This document shows positions 37,775 to 49,767 of a stretch of DNA of 64,000 nucleotides, piece after piece. Position 1 is the stretch's first letter. Every line of letters starts with the position of its first letter. The stretch is from NCBI RefSeq assembly GCF_000524195.1, contig NW_020170404.1, positions 407,436 to 471,435 of the forward strand. The letters run 5' to 3'. The notes below the pieces were generated by a model, which had not been told where the DNA came from, ran no database searches, and saw nothing but the letters and a program-made list of their open reading frames with translations. The position numbers were made by a program, and so were the translations under genes. Origin of the DNA: Echinococcus granulosus (Eukaryota > Platyhelminthes > Cestoda > Cyclophyllidea > Taeniidae).

Positions 37775-40700
37775 ATGTCATTTAATGATGATGACATGTT
37801 TATCGACGACGTGGAGCTCTCAGTAGCCTACTCCTCTGACGATAACTCAGAGCCCGATGTTGACTTGGAGAATCAGTACTATAACGCTAAATCACGCAAG
37901 GATGACAATCCCGACGCAGCCATTGAGGAATTTAAGAAAGTCCTGGCCATCGAAGCCGAGGGTGGCGCCAAGGGTGATTGGGGCTTTCGAGCGCTAAAAC
38001 AAATGATCAAATTGAAATTTCGTCTGGGTCGACTTGATGACATGATGGAGGACTATCGCACTCTCCTTACTTATATCAAAACAGCTGTGACTCGAAATAA
38101 CTCGGAGAAGTCTATCAACTCTATTCTGGATTACGTATCCACTTCTAAGCAGATGGACCTTCTACAGACCTTCTATAATACCACTTTAAACGCCTTGAAG
38201 GATGCAAAGAACGAGCGGCTGTGGTTCAAGACAAACACCAAATTGGGCAAGCTCTTCCTCGAGCAGGGCGACTATGTACAGCTGCAGCGGATCATTCGAG
38301 AGCTGCGAGAGTCCTGTCAGACGGATGAGGGCGAAGACGATCTGAAAAAAGGCACTCAGCTATTGGAGATCTACGCACTTGAAATTCAGATGTACACAGC
38401 ACAGAAGAACAACAAGAAGTTGAAGGCGCTATACGAGCAGTCGCTACAGATCAAATCAGCCATCCCGCATCCTATGATCATGGGCATTATCAGAGAGTGT
38501 GGAGGAAAAATGCACCTTAGGGTGGGGGAGTATCAGCGGGCACACACTGACTTCTTTGAAGCATTCAAGAACTACGATGAATCAGGATCTCCGCGCCGGA
38601 CCCAGTGCCTGAAGTACCTCGTTCTCGCAAGTATGCTTTCTAAGTCTGGCATTAATCCCTTCGACTCACCAGTAAGTTTACCCTTCCTATCACTAATCAT
38701 GGGTATTTGTGTGTAAATTTATTTTAACTTAACGGGAGGATTGAAGGCCAGAAGCATTGTCCGAATTACTGTAGGAATTGAAGAAGTTGTGAACCATACA
38801 CCTGCGAAGGTAGCATTATTATAAGCTTAGGGAAAGACTAGAAGGTTAGCATCATAATTCCTTTGATCGGGGCTCTCTGCAACCCCCATAAAGGCCTGCG
38901 TACTCATGCAAATATAGAGAAAACGTACCAATATTGTCCTGTTATGCTACACTTCCAGGTCTTTTGTCTTAATAGGACATTGGTGCTGTTGTGGGAACCA
39001 AATTTATTCCCAATCCGCCTAATTAAATGAGTGAATATCTCAACCTCAAAAGTTACTTTTAAAGTTCACTTCTTCAAAGCGTTCACTTTTGATTCTTTTT
39101 TGTATACTTCACAATTATTAGTGGATTTGTTGAGTAAGCACAAAACCCAAAAGACATTCCTAATTTTTCCTGCTCTAATAGGATACTTAACTTCATCTAG
39201 TCTAGGGATTTATGACGATCGCCTCGCAAAGAATTTACAAAATCAGCTTAACTTTGTATCTCACTCGATCCTCTCTATCCAGATTTTTCCAAGGTTCTGT
39301 TATATCACTCCAAGAACATGGAAGTATTTAAGCAAATTTGACAGATGAATGGCTGATCTCAGCCATTTTTGATCATCATATTGGATTCGCTCTATAGTGA
39401 CGAGCCTCCGGTTTCAATACCACTGCAAATAGATCTCGTGATACATTAGGTAGCATTTATATTCTGCGATAACTACAAAGCTAGCAAGTCATTAACATCT
39501 TTCCCGATGTGTGATATTCTGATGATCAAGAGACGTTAACTTATTATGTAGATCGCTAGTGACCATTAGCAATGCAGTTTTGTGGTGCCCAAGGCATCTT
39601 TGGAAGATGTTTTAAGGCACGCGAATCTGGAAGCAGATGCATTATAAACATTAGAGATGCGAGAAGCTTGTAACATGGGTGGCTTGAATATAGCTCTGTG
39701 TCACGCGCTTAAAGGCCGAATGGTAGGGGACTAAAATGGCAAATTATAATTCCACTGCATAGCCGTCGTCATGCTTTATATTTGATCTCAGTGCTCTCAC
39801 TGTCTACTCTTCCATGTGTAACCCCTAATAAAGCATTTGACAAAGGGTCCCATGGCTTTTGGCATTCTGCACTTCTCCTATTATATCTCAGTCCTTTCCG
39901 AAAATGTTCCTAAGATGTACAGGTCTAGTGGAAGCTTTATTGGCTGCATACAGAAGGAACGACAAACAAGTAGTACAGGTAGCATGGGTAGAGCTGCATT
40001 CCTATCTTTTGGTTAGATAATTGAAATATTTTTAGAGTAGATCTTTACGTTCACTGCTTTAGGACGCGAGTTTTCGAAATGGGAACAGAACCGCGCTTGA
40101 TCGTAAACACACGGTAATTTTGCTTTGAGGTAGAAACTGACAAACGCTCAGGCCATAAGATGTAAGAGTCCTGAAGCCATTTAGCTAGGAGGAGTACTGA
40201 TTGACTGGGAAGTTAGTTACATCTCTGGCATGAACAGAACCTCATGACACTGGTGTGGAGGCCGAATCGCGGAGGACTGAAAAGGCTTGCATAACCAAAC
40301 CAAATCCAACCCTCCATATGAAACCCTGCAAACATACACAGATGATAACTCCAGCCTCTCCTATATTGGGCTAGCAGTGTACCGTGTGTTGCAAGAAATG
40401 AATTCGTATAAAATAAGTTTTATTCGGAAACAGTTGATGCATTAATCCTCACTTAGAGTACATATGGATAACTCAACGGATTGTCGATTGGTTGCTTTGT
40501 AGGAGACGAAGCCTTACAAAATGGACCCACAGATAGTTGCCGTTACGAGTTTAGTTACAGCCTACCAGAACAACGACGTGAAGGGGTTCGAGCGTATCCT
40601 ACGAGAGCAGCGTGAATCCATCATGAGCGATGATTTTATACGAGAACATATCGAGGACCTGTTGCATAACATTCGCACCCAAGTGCTGGTAAAACTGCTG

Positions 40701-40961
40701 CGGCCCTACACCCGTATCCGTCTACCATTCATCTCACGCCAGCTAGACCTGGAGCCTCGGGAGGTGGAGGCTCTCCTGGTGGCGTGCATCCTCGACGGGA
40801 CCATTGCCGGTCGCATCGATCAGGCTGCCGAGGTGCTTATCCTTTCGCCCCCCAATCCATCTTCTGTGGAAGCGCGCTACGAGGCGATTAATAGGCTGGC
40901 GTCTAGTCTATCTGCTCTCATGAACGTGATTGTCATGCAGGCTGGAATCACAACTTCCTGA
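37775..40961 (+). CDS. CSN2: COP9 signalosome complex subunit 2, 2 exons, 451 aa
   Basis: A scaffold subunit of the COP9 signalosome, which removes NEDD8 from cullins and so controls SCF-type ubiquitin ligases. Exon 1 is 37775-38671 and exon 2 is 40503-40961, with a 1831-nt intron in phase 0. The protein is close to animal CSN2 along its length: [11 protein letters not shown] near the N terminus, the block [61 protein letters not shown], and a C-terminal PCI domain with [18 protein letters not shown]. Human CSN2 has 443 residues. The start is ATG at 37775; the upstream in-frame TTG at 37763 is not a normal start. This version has a slightly different extreme C terminus (ending MQAGITTS). Confidence 0.96.
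38672..40502 (+). other. CSN2 intron
   Basis: GTAAGT donor and TTTGTAG acceptor. I see no nested gene, TRIM copy or simple repeat in it. Confidence 0.8.
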
Positions 40962-41141
40962 AGCTCCCTCCCCTTTCCCTTTTCACTGCTGTTATCGTTT
41001 CACCGATAATGACCTATTATTGTGTGACGTTTTTTTCGATGAATGGGAGGGGGGATTTCCTTACTAAATTTAAGAACTCCGAAGTTGGTGTGATTGAAAA
41101 TGCAGAACTCAATTTAAAGGCCAGCTTATTTCGCTCTTCCT

Positions 41142-41471
41142 ATGGCCTCCTCTACTCATATTCGGTGTACATATGGTGAAGTCGTCAGCGATTACTTCAA
41201 CGATCTCTTGATTGAGGTATGACAAAATTAGTTCCCAATTTTATGTTTGACAGCACAGGCAGTCAATTTGAGGAAGCTGCTCCTGGATCTCTTCCCCCCA
41301 ATTGATTTATCTAGACAGATTCTTGAGGAGCACGAGTATCTTACAAAGTGAATGCGTCGCATAACTCCACATCTCAGCTTGACAATCAGCGTGCTTCGCC
41401 GGTGGAGGTTCGCAATGTGGGGGACTGCATTAGGCGCATGTAAAACGCCACAGATTGCAGCCCTCACCTAG
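41142..41471 (+). CDS. Possible small unrecognised gene just downstream of CSN2 (about 81-85 aa)
   Basis: An ATG at 41142 opens a frame that is kept across two micro-introns. Exon 1 is 41142-41216 (MASSTHIRCTYGEVVSDYF...). After a 42-nt intron with GTATG donor, exon 2 begins at 41259 (AVNLRKLLLDLFPPIDLS...). A second intron of 30 nt (41348-41377) or 42 nt (41336-41377) leads to exon 3, ending at 41471. I do not recognise the family. The start lies only 180 bp after the CSN2 stop on the same strand. Further open patches at 41813-41848 (VLDYFENHVHFL) and 41887-41979 (ASVPKVKLTEDLLGS) could be later exons if the end is misplaced, or the whole could be a decayed gene. Confidence 0.35.
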
Positions 41472-42053
41472 CAGGTGCTGCGGTAATTTTGAAGCATCTA
41501 TCGCCCGGCTACGGATCTCGGAGTCCACTGAACGATGTCAAGCCCGCCAGATCTAAGCATTGGTCCAATTTTCACAAGCCGTAAAGGAAAGACTTCCGCT
41601 GCGATCCCATCTCTTGCTACCAGCCGGCCCTGAAAAATTGTTCCTTTGGGGAGCTAACCCAAGAAAGTGTAGCAAAACCAAAACCCCTTGTGCAGCTGAT
41701 TAGTTTGACTTATCTGACCTCTTCAAGTGTTCCATCTTAGATTTATGGAAATGAACTTGAAATTTCCCATCCACCACTCTTAACAGCTAACTAATCCCAG
41801 GTGTTGGACTACTTTGAGAATCACGTTCACTTCTTGGTAATACGGCCCGCACTCAAACTATACTAAATATTGTTTATGAATGCATGATGGCCTCCGTCCC
41901 GAAAGTGAAACTGACAGAGGATCTCCTCGGTTCCATCAAGTTTTGCCTTCGTCTGACACCCTTTACACCACCCGAGTAGCCGTTCCAAAGGCCACTACTA
42001 AGTAATAGTTTTGTATTAAAATTATGCTGTACAGGATTTTTACTAGAACCCTA
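41472..42053. other. Gap between the possible small gene and the BDP1 3' end
   Basis: Contains two short coding-like patches on the plus strand (see the small gene entry) and an ATTAAA at about 42014 that could serve as the poly(A) signal of the plus-strand transcript. Nothing else. Confidence 0.4.
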
Positions 42054-45000
42054 TCAAGAAGTGATGCCCGAGGAGAGAGGCTTCTCAGTCCCACCTGCCT
42101 TGCTGCTCTCCTCCACTGTCTTCTCGATCATCTGCACCAGACTGCAGGGTGCAGCAGCAGAGGCAGCGGCCGAAGTGGTCTTGGGTACCTTACGCGGCCC
42201 AATGGGGTCACCCTCATCGTTCTTAGGTCCGGTAGCGTCCCGCGCCAACACCTCATCGATTATGGCGGAGATGTCGCAGAATGAGCGCTTTTTTGGTGTT
42301 CGCTGGCTGGATTTATCCTTTGGCGCTGAAAATACAGATAAAGGATAATGGTAGTGACAAACAGCAGGCTAGTTATAGTTTTTCTGTATGCCAATGGACA
42401 CTTCTAGTAGGTCTTTCTGTGTAGCGTTACAGAGACACTTGTTTGCCTTCATTCTTTCCAAGAGCAGATTGAAGAAACTACAACCTAGCTACAACTGGCT
42501 TATGAACAAGAAAAATAATTGAAAAATGGCAATATCTTCGAATGAGCTTTCTATGTAGCCTTGCCAGAAGATGAACCTATCATTGGGAGACCATGTGTAC
42601 CACCTATTACTCAATCAAGACATCAAGTAGTCGCTCTCTTTAAGGTCCGAGCGACGATCCATACCATCGTGTTGCTTGAGAATGGCCTTGCTACGGAGCA
42701 AACAATAGATACGAATGGCAAAGTTGAATACATACTTTTCTTTTGAGTAAAAAAAGGTAGTAGTAAAGGGCAAATTGGATGGTCACTTAGGAACCTAAAT
42801 GCGCCTACACTTTCCGTTTTCCCCGAGTATAGCAAATGAGGGCTATTATAGGATTGTATTTCGGAAGACCAGTAATAAGACAAGTCTGGATTTTACATTT
42901 TCTTAATACCTAAATGGATTTTTCACCTGACCATGAAGCAAATCACCAAAACCGGCTGCGTAAAAGTGAAGCATTTAAGAAAAGCGTTGACGAGGAATCA
43001 GTTCAACCTCCGCTCGATGGAAAAGGCTTGGAACTCACCACCCGATAGTTTATTCATAAAATGCAACTTTTACGTACAGTTAGGGAAATAGTGCATACTT
43101 TTATTTCCTTTTCAATAATAGTACTCACTGGCAGCTTAAAAAGTATGTCGAACTATTTTTGGCAAATCAAACTCCGTTTCATGTTGTCATATTGTTTAAT
43201 CAGAGGTTTGATCGCGCTGTGAAGCCGAAAATAAAATGGGAAGTGCAATCTTTATACACAATGCCTTAATCTTCAGACACAAATGACAATGGATAGTCTT
43301 GAGGATTGTTTAAAAAGCACAAGCTGTCATTAAAAAATTAAAGAATGGTGCCACACTTCGAACTCTCAGAAAAATGAAGATACGATGTCTAATTTCTAAA
43401 CAGGAAAACAAACTCGTCGGCACTGTATTTGGCTCGCCCATGGATCTGTGTCACCAAAAGGAAGTAGCAAGAGGTTTTCCAACAGTGGTAAGGGAAATGG
43501 GGATTCGTGATGTTATATTCTCCGAGGGCGCTTATGTGTCGCCTATTAGCTGCTCATAGCCGAAAGTCAGAAATCTGTTCCCCACTTTCTCATCAAGTGA
43601 CTGACAGTCTGTTCTGCTTTAGTGTCTCACTCTTGAGCCAAAAACGAAGGTAAAGGACCAAATCAACACGAACTTAAAGAACCTGTCAAGATCCGTAAAA
43701 CTGATAACACACTGTCGGACCTTGTGATCAGTAAAAGCAACGACTATTAACGTAACTTCTACCTTTAAAGGCTAAGTGGAAAAAGTGGTGCCCTACTATA
43801 CGAGGTAACATTCACGATTCGAATTTCAAAACAAAACATTTCACACCAAAATACCTGGTATTCTCTTTTAGGTATTAAACAGGCCATATTTCCTGCGAAT
43901 ACAATGCCACTATAACCACGCATGTTATATTTGCATGCCAAATTAATACTTGTGTTGATGCGTACTGAAGCTTCAACGGGTAATCCAAGAGTTCCCTCCA
44001 GCTAAAGACTCATTGACTCAAATAAAAGAATTGCCTGAAAGTGAGCTTGACTTCAAACGTAATTTGGCAGAAATACTGACTAAAAGCAGTATCTGTGAGG
44101 CTAGGAGACGCACAAGGAAGTCTCAAGGTAGTATTCCTGCCTAAGAAGTGATGAAGATGGTTGTAATCATCGCGGAAAATTCGTTTTGTCGCAAAATAAG
44201 CTTGTGATTCTGACCGGGCCTCTAATCACTCTGTGCAGATTATAATAAAACTACCCAAGCTGGAAAATTGCTGCAATATTTGATAGACATTATTAACTAC
44301 CGTTACCACCTCCAGCATCGGACACAAACACCGTTCCGACTTTTGAATAATTTCAAAACAACTACACACTAGAAAGTATCTTTATCCATTTTACTACCTA
44401 GTGGTTATTCTACCATGCCGTGTAACAGTAATTCTGTATTATACCATCCACACCTCTAAGATTACTTTACAAGATAAGAAATACTTGAAATCTACCACCT
44501 TTACAAGGTTACAGATTCTACAAAGTAGCCTATCTTGAAAAGCGAAGTGACATTCTCTGTCCAGATCTGAGTTTCCAATAACGGCATTGACTATACGCAA
44601 GTTTACTAACCACACAACCCTAAGCAAAACACGTATTTAGTGAACTAGGTCGCGAATCGGGAGAACAAACACGGAGAAAATTGATACTCAAGCTTTGTAT
44701 GCATGCGACATGCGTTCCCTAACAATTTAATGGTAACTATTTACGCCAAACTCCACTGCAAAGGGACTGGTTAAGCTCAAAACAACAAAACGTGCGGGAT
44801 GTTCCTAGTCTGAAGGCAAATATGTCTTTTTTAGCTTCAGATATCATAACTTTATGCAGAGTACAATAGATGTGAGATTAGATGTTTGATTTTCCTTGGA
44901 GACTTGGGTAGCAAACGTTAGCCTTATCCGTGAATAGCTATCACTTGTCTTTGGTTATAGTAAGGTAGACTACGTTCCTGAACCAGTGGGTCGATGTTGG

Positions 45001-47643
45001 GCAGTTCAAGAGGGCAAAGGAGCACAAATTGTAAGATTTTAGAATGATACTAACATTATGTATAGGCCAAATATAGTCCGACAAAATAACAAGTCTTAAA
45101 AGGGAATAGGTGGGTCTAAACAATGGGAAGGCGTAATTGTTTGAGTCAACTCCGTGAAGAAGAATGAAAGTGGATGAGAAACTAGACTGCAACTTACCTT
45201 TCCTTTTCTCTACAATAGCATCTTTGGTCAGCTTCTCATATTTTTCCTCCGAATCGCTTTCACTTTTGTAAAACACAGTAATGTCATAATTGCGTTTATT
45301 CTCTAGAGAAAGGCAGTTAGACGAATGGTAATCCGACAACTTACTTAATGCTTCGTCTACCAGGTGTGGAAATAGGCGCTCTTCTCGCTTAAATTTCTTC
45401 TAGAACGGCAAAAGAGAACAAATCGGGTGTAAGTACAAATATCAGGTGAAACTTACGAAAGCTTACACGATTTAGCGAACGTGCATGGCAGAAGAGATCT
45501 GAAAGGATCAGCGCTAGGCCCATCGTGACTGTAGTTAATTACAGGAAGACGCACTAATAACTAATCAAAAATAACTGCGACTAATACTTACACAATCACA
45601 TGACGAGATCATAAGGGTTCGACAATTTCATGTTGACCTAAGAGCATGAAGTTCTCAAGAAGTTTAAACTTTTCCGGATATCGGTTAATAAATGTCGGGA
45701 CGTCTTCACTTGAACCGAGGAAGGTTATGCAAACAATAACTACGGGATCTCAATTCAGATAATTGTAGGTTAGAAATTATTCAGCTACTTGAGGTGATGC
45801 AAGTGCCTTTTGATACTTTCTAAGAGTGAATCAAGTAGTCGATTGGTGGACAGATCGATGTCAAATGGACATCCAGTTTGGGGGTTACAATCGGCATAAA
45901 ACAGGCACGACTATGAGAACACATTCCGTTTCCACTACGACACGTTTTTCAACAATTTCGCAGTGCTCATGAATGTAAAGTCGACGACGAAGTAAGCCAA
46001 TGCTAACCTTAGTCGATATTCTCGAAAGTAAAACTGTTAATCGAAGACGGTGCTTGTGCAGTTGCAGCTTCAGAAATGCATACTAGCTCCCCTAGTTCCA
46101 AGTTCACTTAAGAAATGCAAAACTTCTAGAAGGTAACTCACACAACTTTCAGATATCTAAAGATAAATTTAGAAAGTAGGACGCATTGCACCACATTTCT
46201 GCTGAAAAAACAATATTGTTCAAACATTAGGTATCCCCACGGCATTGCATGATAATTTAGGCTGCGTCTCTAAAAATAATTGACAAAACAATGCGTTCTG
46301 TAGGAGCTTCAGGAGTAGCTCGAACATTAACAAGCTAATGAACTCGAAATACGAAGGTTAACTAATGATGCTGGAATCTTACCAAAAGCTGACTCCTCGT
46401 TCTATCCGGAAAGAGTTTTGTCATACAGTAGAAATCAGTGCCAATAGTGCTGAGAGCTCGGTAAAAGCGAGTGGTATCCCTCTCCGTCCACTTGCGCCCT
46501 CGATGCTGGACGGGACGACGACGGAAGCTGTTGTATGTGGTGCCATAGAGACCGGCCTCCTCCGCTACATGTCGCAGATCCTCCGTGGCGTTTTCGGGGC
46601 GGCTGATTTGAAGACTCTGTTCATCCAACACGATGTTCCCATCTGCATCTAGACGCAGCTGCGGTGCGAGTGGGTCAATGTGAGGTTCGCCTGGTGCAGG
46701 AGTCGTTGTATCTTCAAATTTCTCATCGCTTTTGCTGATGTGTGACGTCACCCGCGGTGTTTCAGGCTTGGATGGTTTGGGATTCGGTTGGATGTCACGA
46801 ATCCTTAATTTTAAAAAGAAAATACACTCAGGTTGGATAAAAACCAGCATATGTAGGTCAAACAACTGTGACATTGATGCATTAGATGGGGCTATGTACC
46901 TATTGTTAACATAAGTCATAAAGACTAAAGAACAAACAAATATGGAAAATAGCATAAAAACAACCAAATACATTAAAGTAACCTTGGAGGGGGTTTGTTT
47001 GCAGGAATCCAATTAAGAAGCGATCGTAAAGTGACGGTTGACCGGTCAAGCGGCTTGTCCGCTGGTGGAGGAGCATCACCGTAAACTTGATGTCGTCTTG
47101 GTGCCTGCAGTGAGAAAGCAAACATGAGAAAAATTAATCTCTAACATCACAAGAAAATTAAGGAAGGAAACACACCTGCTTAACAACAAAGAGCTTAATA
47201 GGGCTTGAGGAAGTAGATTCTTTGTGCGGAGACTTAAAAGGTTCTTCATCAATATCTACACTAACCAACCTAAAGCAACATTAAAATGGTAAGCTGTTAG
47301 GAATTACGGAGACGGTATGACGGGTGGGGAGCCATTTCCTGGGGAGATCGCCTTTCTACGCAAAGGGGTGGAAGAAGGTGAAGAAGTGGTAGAGTTTTCT
47401 GGTGTCTTGATTTCTTTCGCTTTAACCGATACGGTTATTTGGTGTTCAACGGAAGTGTTGGTTGATGGCTCATTTCCAGTGTTATCTTCAGGTGGTAGTG
47501 GGTCCGCTGAGGTTGCAACTTGAGACTGGGCAACAGCCACTGACTTCTCATCGGTTTTCCTAGAAAATAACACCCACACTGATTGCTTACTGAGACCTCT
47601 GAGACAGACCACCTTTAATTTTCGGCTTAAAAATTTTTGGCAT
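42054..47643 (-). CDS. BDP1: Transcription factor TFIIIB component B'' (BDP1), 8 exons, 457 aa
   Basis: BDP1 is the SANT-domain subunit of TFIIIB, which places RNA polymerase III at its promoters. Exons in coding order: 47643-47591, 47559-47308, 47269-47176, 47104-46983, 46803-46383, 45399-45345, 45302-45198, 42325-42054. Every phase fits and gives exactly 457 codons plus stop. Introns 1, 2 and 6 are 31, 38 and 42 nt. The pre-SANT stretch RSTVTLRSLLNWIP (near 155-170) matches the conserved N-terminal block. It is followed by LRLDADGNIVLDEQSL, YNSFRRR, and the SANT domain (about 277-320: RKWTERDTTRFY, GTDFYCMTKLFPDRTRS, KKFKREER). The protein is far shorter than human BDP1 (over 2500 residues) and nearer the yeast size. 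It lacks the long repeat tail. The last intron is 2872 nt. Confidence 0.93.
42326..45197 (-). other. BDP1 last intron (2872 nt)
   Basis: Both ends have good splice sites (GTAAG at 45197, TTTTCAG at 42326) and the exon phases fit directly, so no extra exon is required. No repeat or RNA gene is seen. Confidence 0.65.
45400..46382 (-). other. BDP1 intron 5
   Basis: An intron of 983 nt that splits the SANT domain, between RSQLL and KKFKREER. The donor is GTAAG and the acceptor TTCTAG. No other feature. Confidence 0.75.
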
Positions 47644-48174
47644 GATCGACAACTTAAGCACGGAATAGCCAATCCAATTGAGGGACCCATAAACCAATCA
47701 TATCAAAAGGAAAATGTTTTTTGAAAAAACTAGTTTTTAATTCATAAAATGATAATCAGACTTGCTTTTGGTATCTTCATGAATTTTCGCCTATTGCGCT
47801 GACCTGCAATTCTTTAATTCGCTGCAGTTAGTTTACTCAATATTTCCTTGACGGCTAATGAAATATCTTTTACAATTATAAATAGCTTATAAACTCACTT
47901 TAAAACTTTACAACAATTTGCTCTTAAAAATCTTATTCTTAAAAGATATCCTTTATCCTTACGTGTTATGGCTCGTCGAACCGCTCTTAATCTATGTTAT
48001 GGGTTGTATTTTTAGGAAGCTGTTAACGGTCCATTGACGCAAGTACTTAGCAAGAGGGAGTTTAATTATATCCTAAAGTTCAATTTCTGCTATATTTCAA
48101 AGCCTCTCTCGGACACATGACAGCACCCAGCTACGCTAGTAGTTGCCCTGACCCTCCCTGTTATATGAGATGAG
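47644..48174. other. Upstream region of BDP1
   Basis: Should hold the BDP1 promoter and 5' UTR (minus strand). It is strongly A+T-rich with no clear TATA box or repeat. Confidence 0.45.
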
Positions 48175-48362
48175 TGCAGCGTCCCGAGACTTCCCTGAAG
48201 CTGATAGAATACAAGATACTCGAGCGGAACATATATGTCTGACGTGCAGAAGGTATTAGGGCTACTAGCATGGCCCAAATGTCAGCCCTTCGGACGTGTT
48301 ACGATGCCAAGTCAAAAGTGGCTCCTCACCAAAACGGAGAGGTAAGCAATTATCGTATTACA
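48175..48362 (-). mobile_element. Solo LTR of the TRIM family (minus strand)
   Basis: On the minus strand it starts TGTAATACG (48362) and follows the LTR order: CCGTTTTGG, GGGCCATGC, CTCGAGTATCTTG, CAGGGAAGTCTCGGGA, ending CGCTGCA at 48175. The interior and second LTR are absent. ATGAG occurs at 48170-48174 and at 48362-48366, a likely target duplication that shares one base with the LTR end. Confidence 0.65.
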
Positions 48363-49581
48363 TGAGAAACTCTTCGACTCAGTCAATCACCTGTATCAAA
48401 TTGGTGCCTATGTTGTTAAAATAAATATGTGAAATGACCGATGCAACACATCCAAAATGAGTATGATAGAATAAATTACTAAGTACAGCAATATCGTCGC
48501 ATACAGATTCGATTTACATTTTCCCTCATATGTCATCCCCGAAATATGAGTTAATATTGACGTCAAATGTTAAAACATGTGCAGAATGACGCCAAACTCG
48601 TTTTAAGAGTGACGTATACATCACAATTTAGCAACCATAATCAACCCGAACCTCCGGTTTCCGGACGAAAAAGCATTAGCGAATCTATATCACTTTTCTC
48701 ACAAGTAAATAATAGTTTTAAGTGCAACCACAGGAAACGCACTATAAAATGAAGTTTTCCCAAGAATTTGTCGCGTGCAATAAATGCTACTCACTGAGAC
48801 CTTTTAAGTAACACCTATGTGCAAGTAAATGCGCTCATTTGCTAGTTTTTATTACATATGGGCGAGAATCCATTGGAGTAGATTGGTTAAAGGAAAGTCA
48901 CCTAAGTTCTTATTTTGTGAAAAATGCCTTTACACTGTGGGTAGACCAGTTTATCACATATTTTGGTGGACTTCCACCTCTTACAAAAATGGACGCATGA
49001 GGCACGATTCTGCTGTGCAAAATTATTATCACAGTTTTCATCGTTTGACCTTTCAATTAATTGAAAATATGCTATCACATAAGTAGAATAAACCGAGCTT
49101 CATAGTAATGCGCTATAACCCAAAGAGTTCGTTGCCGTTCACGTTCATAAAGCAGTACTTGACGCACTTACGCAATCATTATGTCACGTTCTGCTATTTT
49201 TTTCGGAAATGTCCTTTTCCTGCAAGATATATAAACATAAGACGTCTCTTCTCAAAATCCAAAAGAACTTTCAAATCCATGCCTTATATTCCAGCCATCT
49301 TTTCACTCGAATATTAGTGTTTTACATGAGCCGCTCACAAAGGATGTGATCTATTCGAAGAAAACAAAATTCCAACTAATTAGCAGGCATTGTTTGTGCC
49401 CAGAGTCAAATTTGCGACGACAAGATGAGTAAGTCAGACCCGTAATGCCATTAGCCTACCCCTGTGTTTGCATTCATTCGATAAACCAATTGATCCTCCT
49501 GCCACTAATTTGCATTTTCTACACTCGCCTACGAAAAAAAAAACATCTTAGGGACGCGTGAACTCGGTGATTTCATTTAGA

Positions 49582-49767
49582 ATGGGGCTTGCATTCTATC
49601 TCGTGGCAAGTAAGTCGGTAACCTCCAAGCGCACCGACTATAACGCGGGCGTTTACGTGACCTTGAAAATTGAACTCATTTTTGACAAGGCCTTTGTGAT
49701 GTCTCACCGTGGTTGCGAGACCGGTGGAGAAGGGGAGCTCACCTGTTGTAAAACACCCAAACGAGGA
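49582..49767 (+). CDS. Candidate exon of an unrecognised plus-strand gene
   Basis: An ATG at 49582 stands one base behind a good acceptor (TTTCATTTAG, ending 49580), and 62 codons later the frame reaches a strong donor, GTAAGTTAG, at 49768. The segment is richer in G+C than its surroundings. It encodes MGLAFYLVASKSVTSKRT at the start and CETGGEGELTCCKTPKRG at the end. I recognise no family and could not find a downstream exon with certainty; a possible one begins at about 50303. It may be a chance combination. Confidence 0.22.

Noticed and set aside
41142..41990. AP-3 mu subunit or TAF13-like gene
   Set aside because: A few residues (DYF, YGEV) suggested these families, but order and spacing do not match, so I left the product unnamed.
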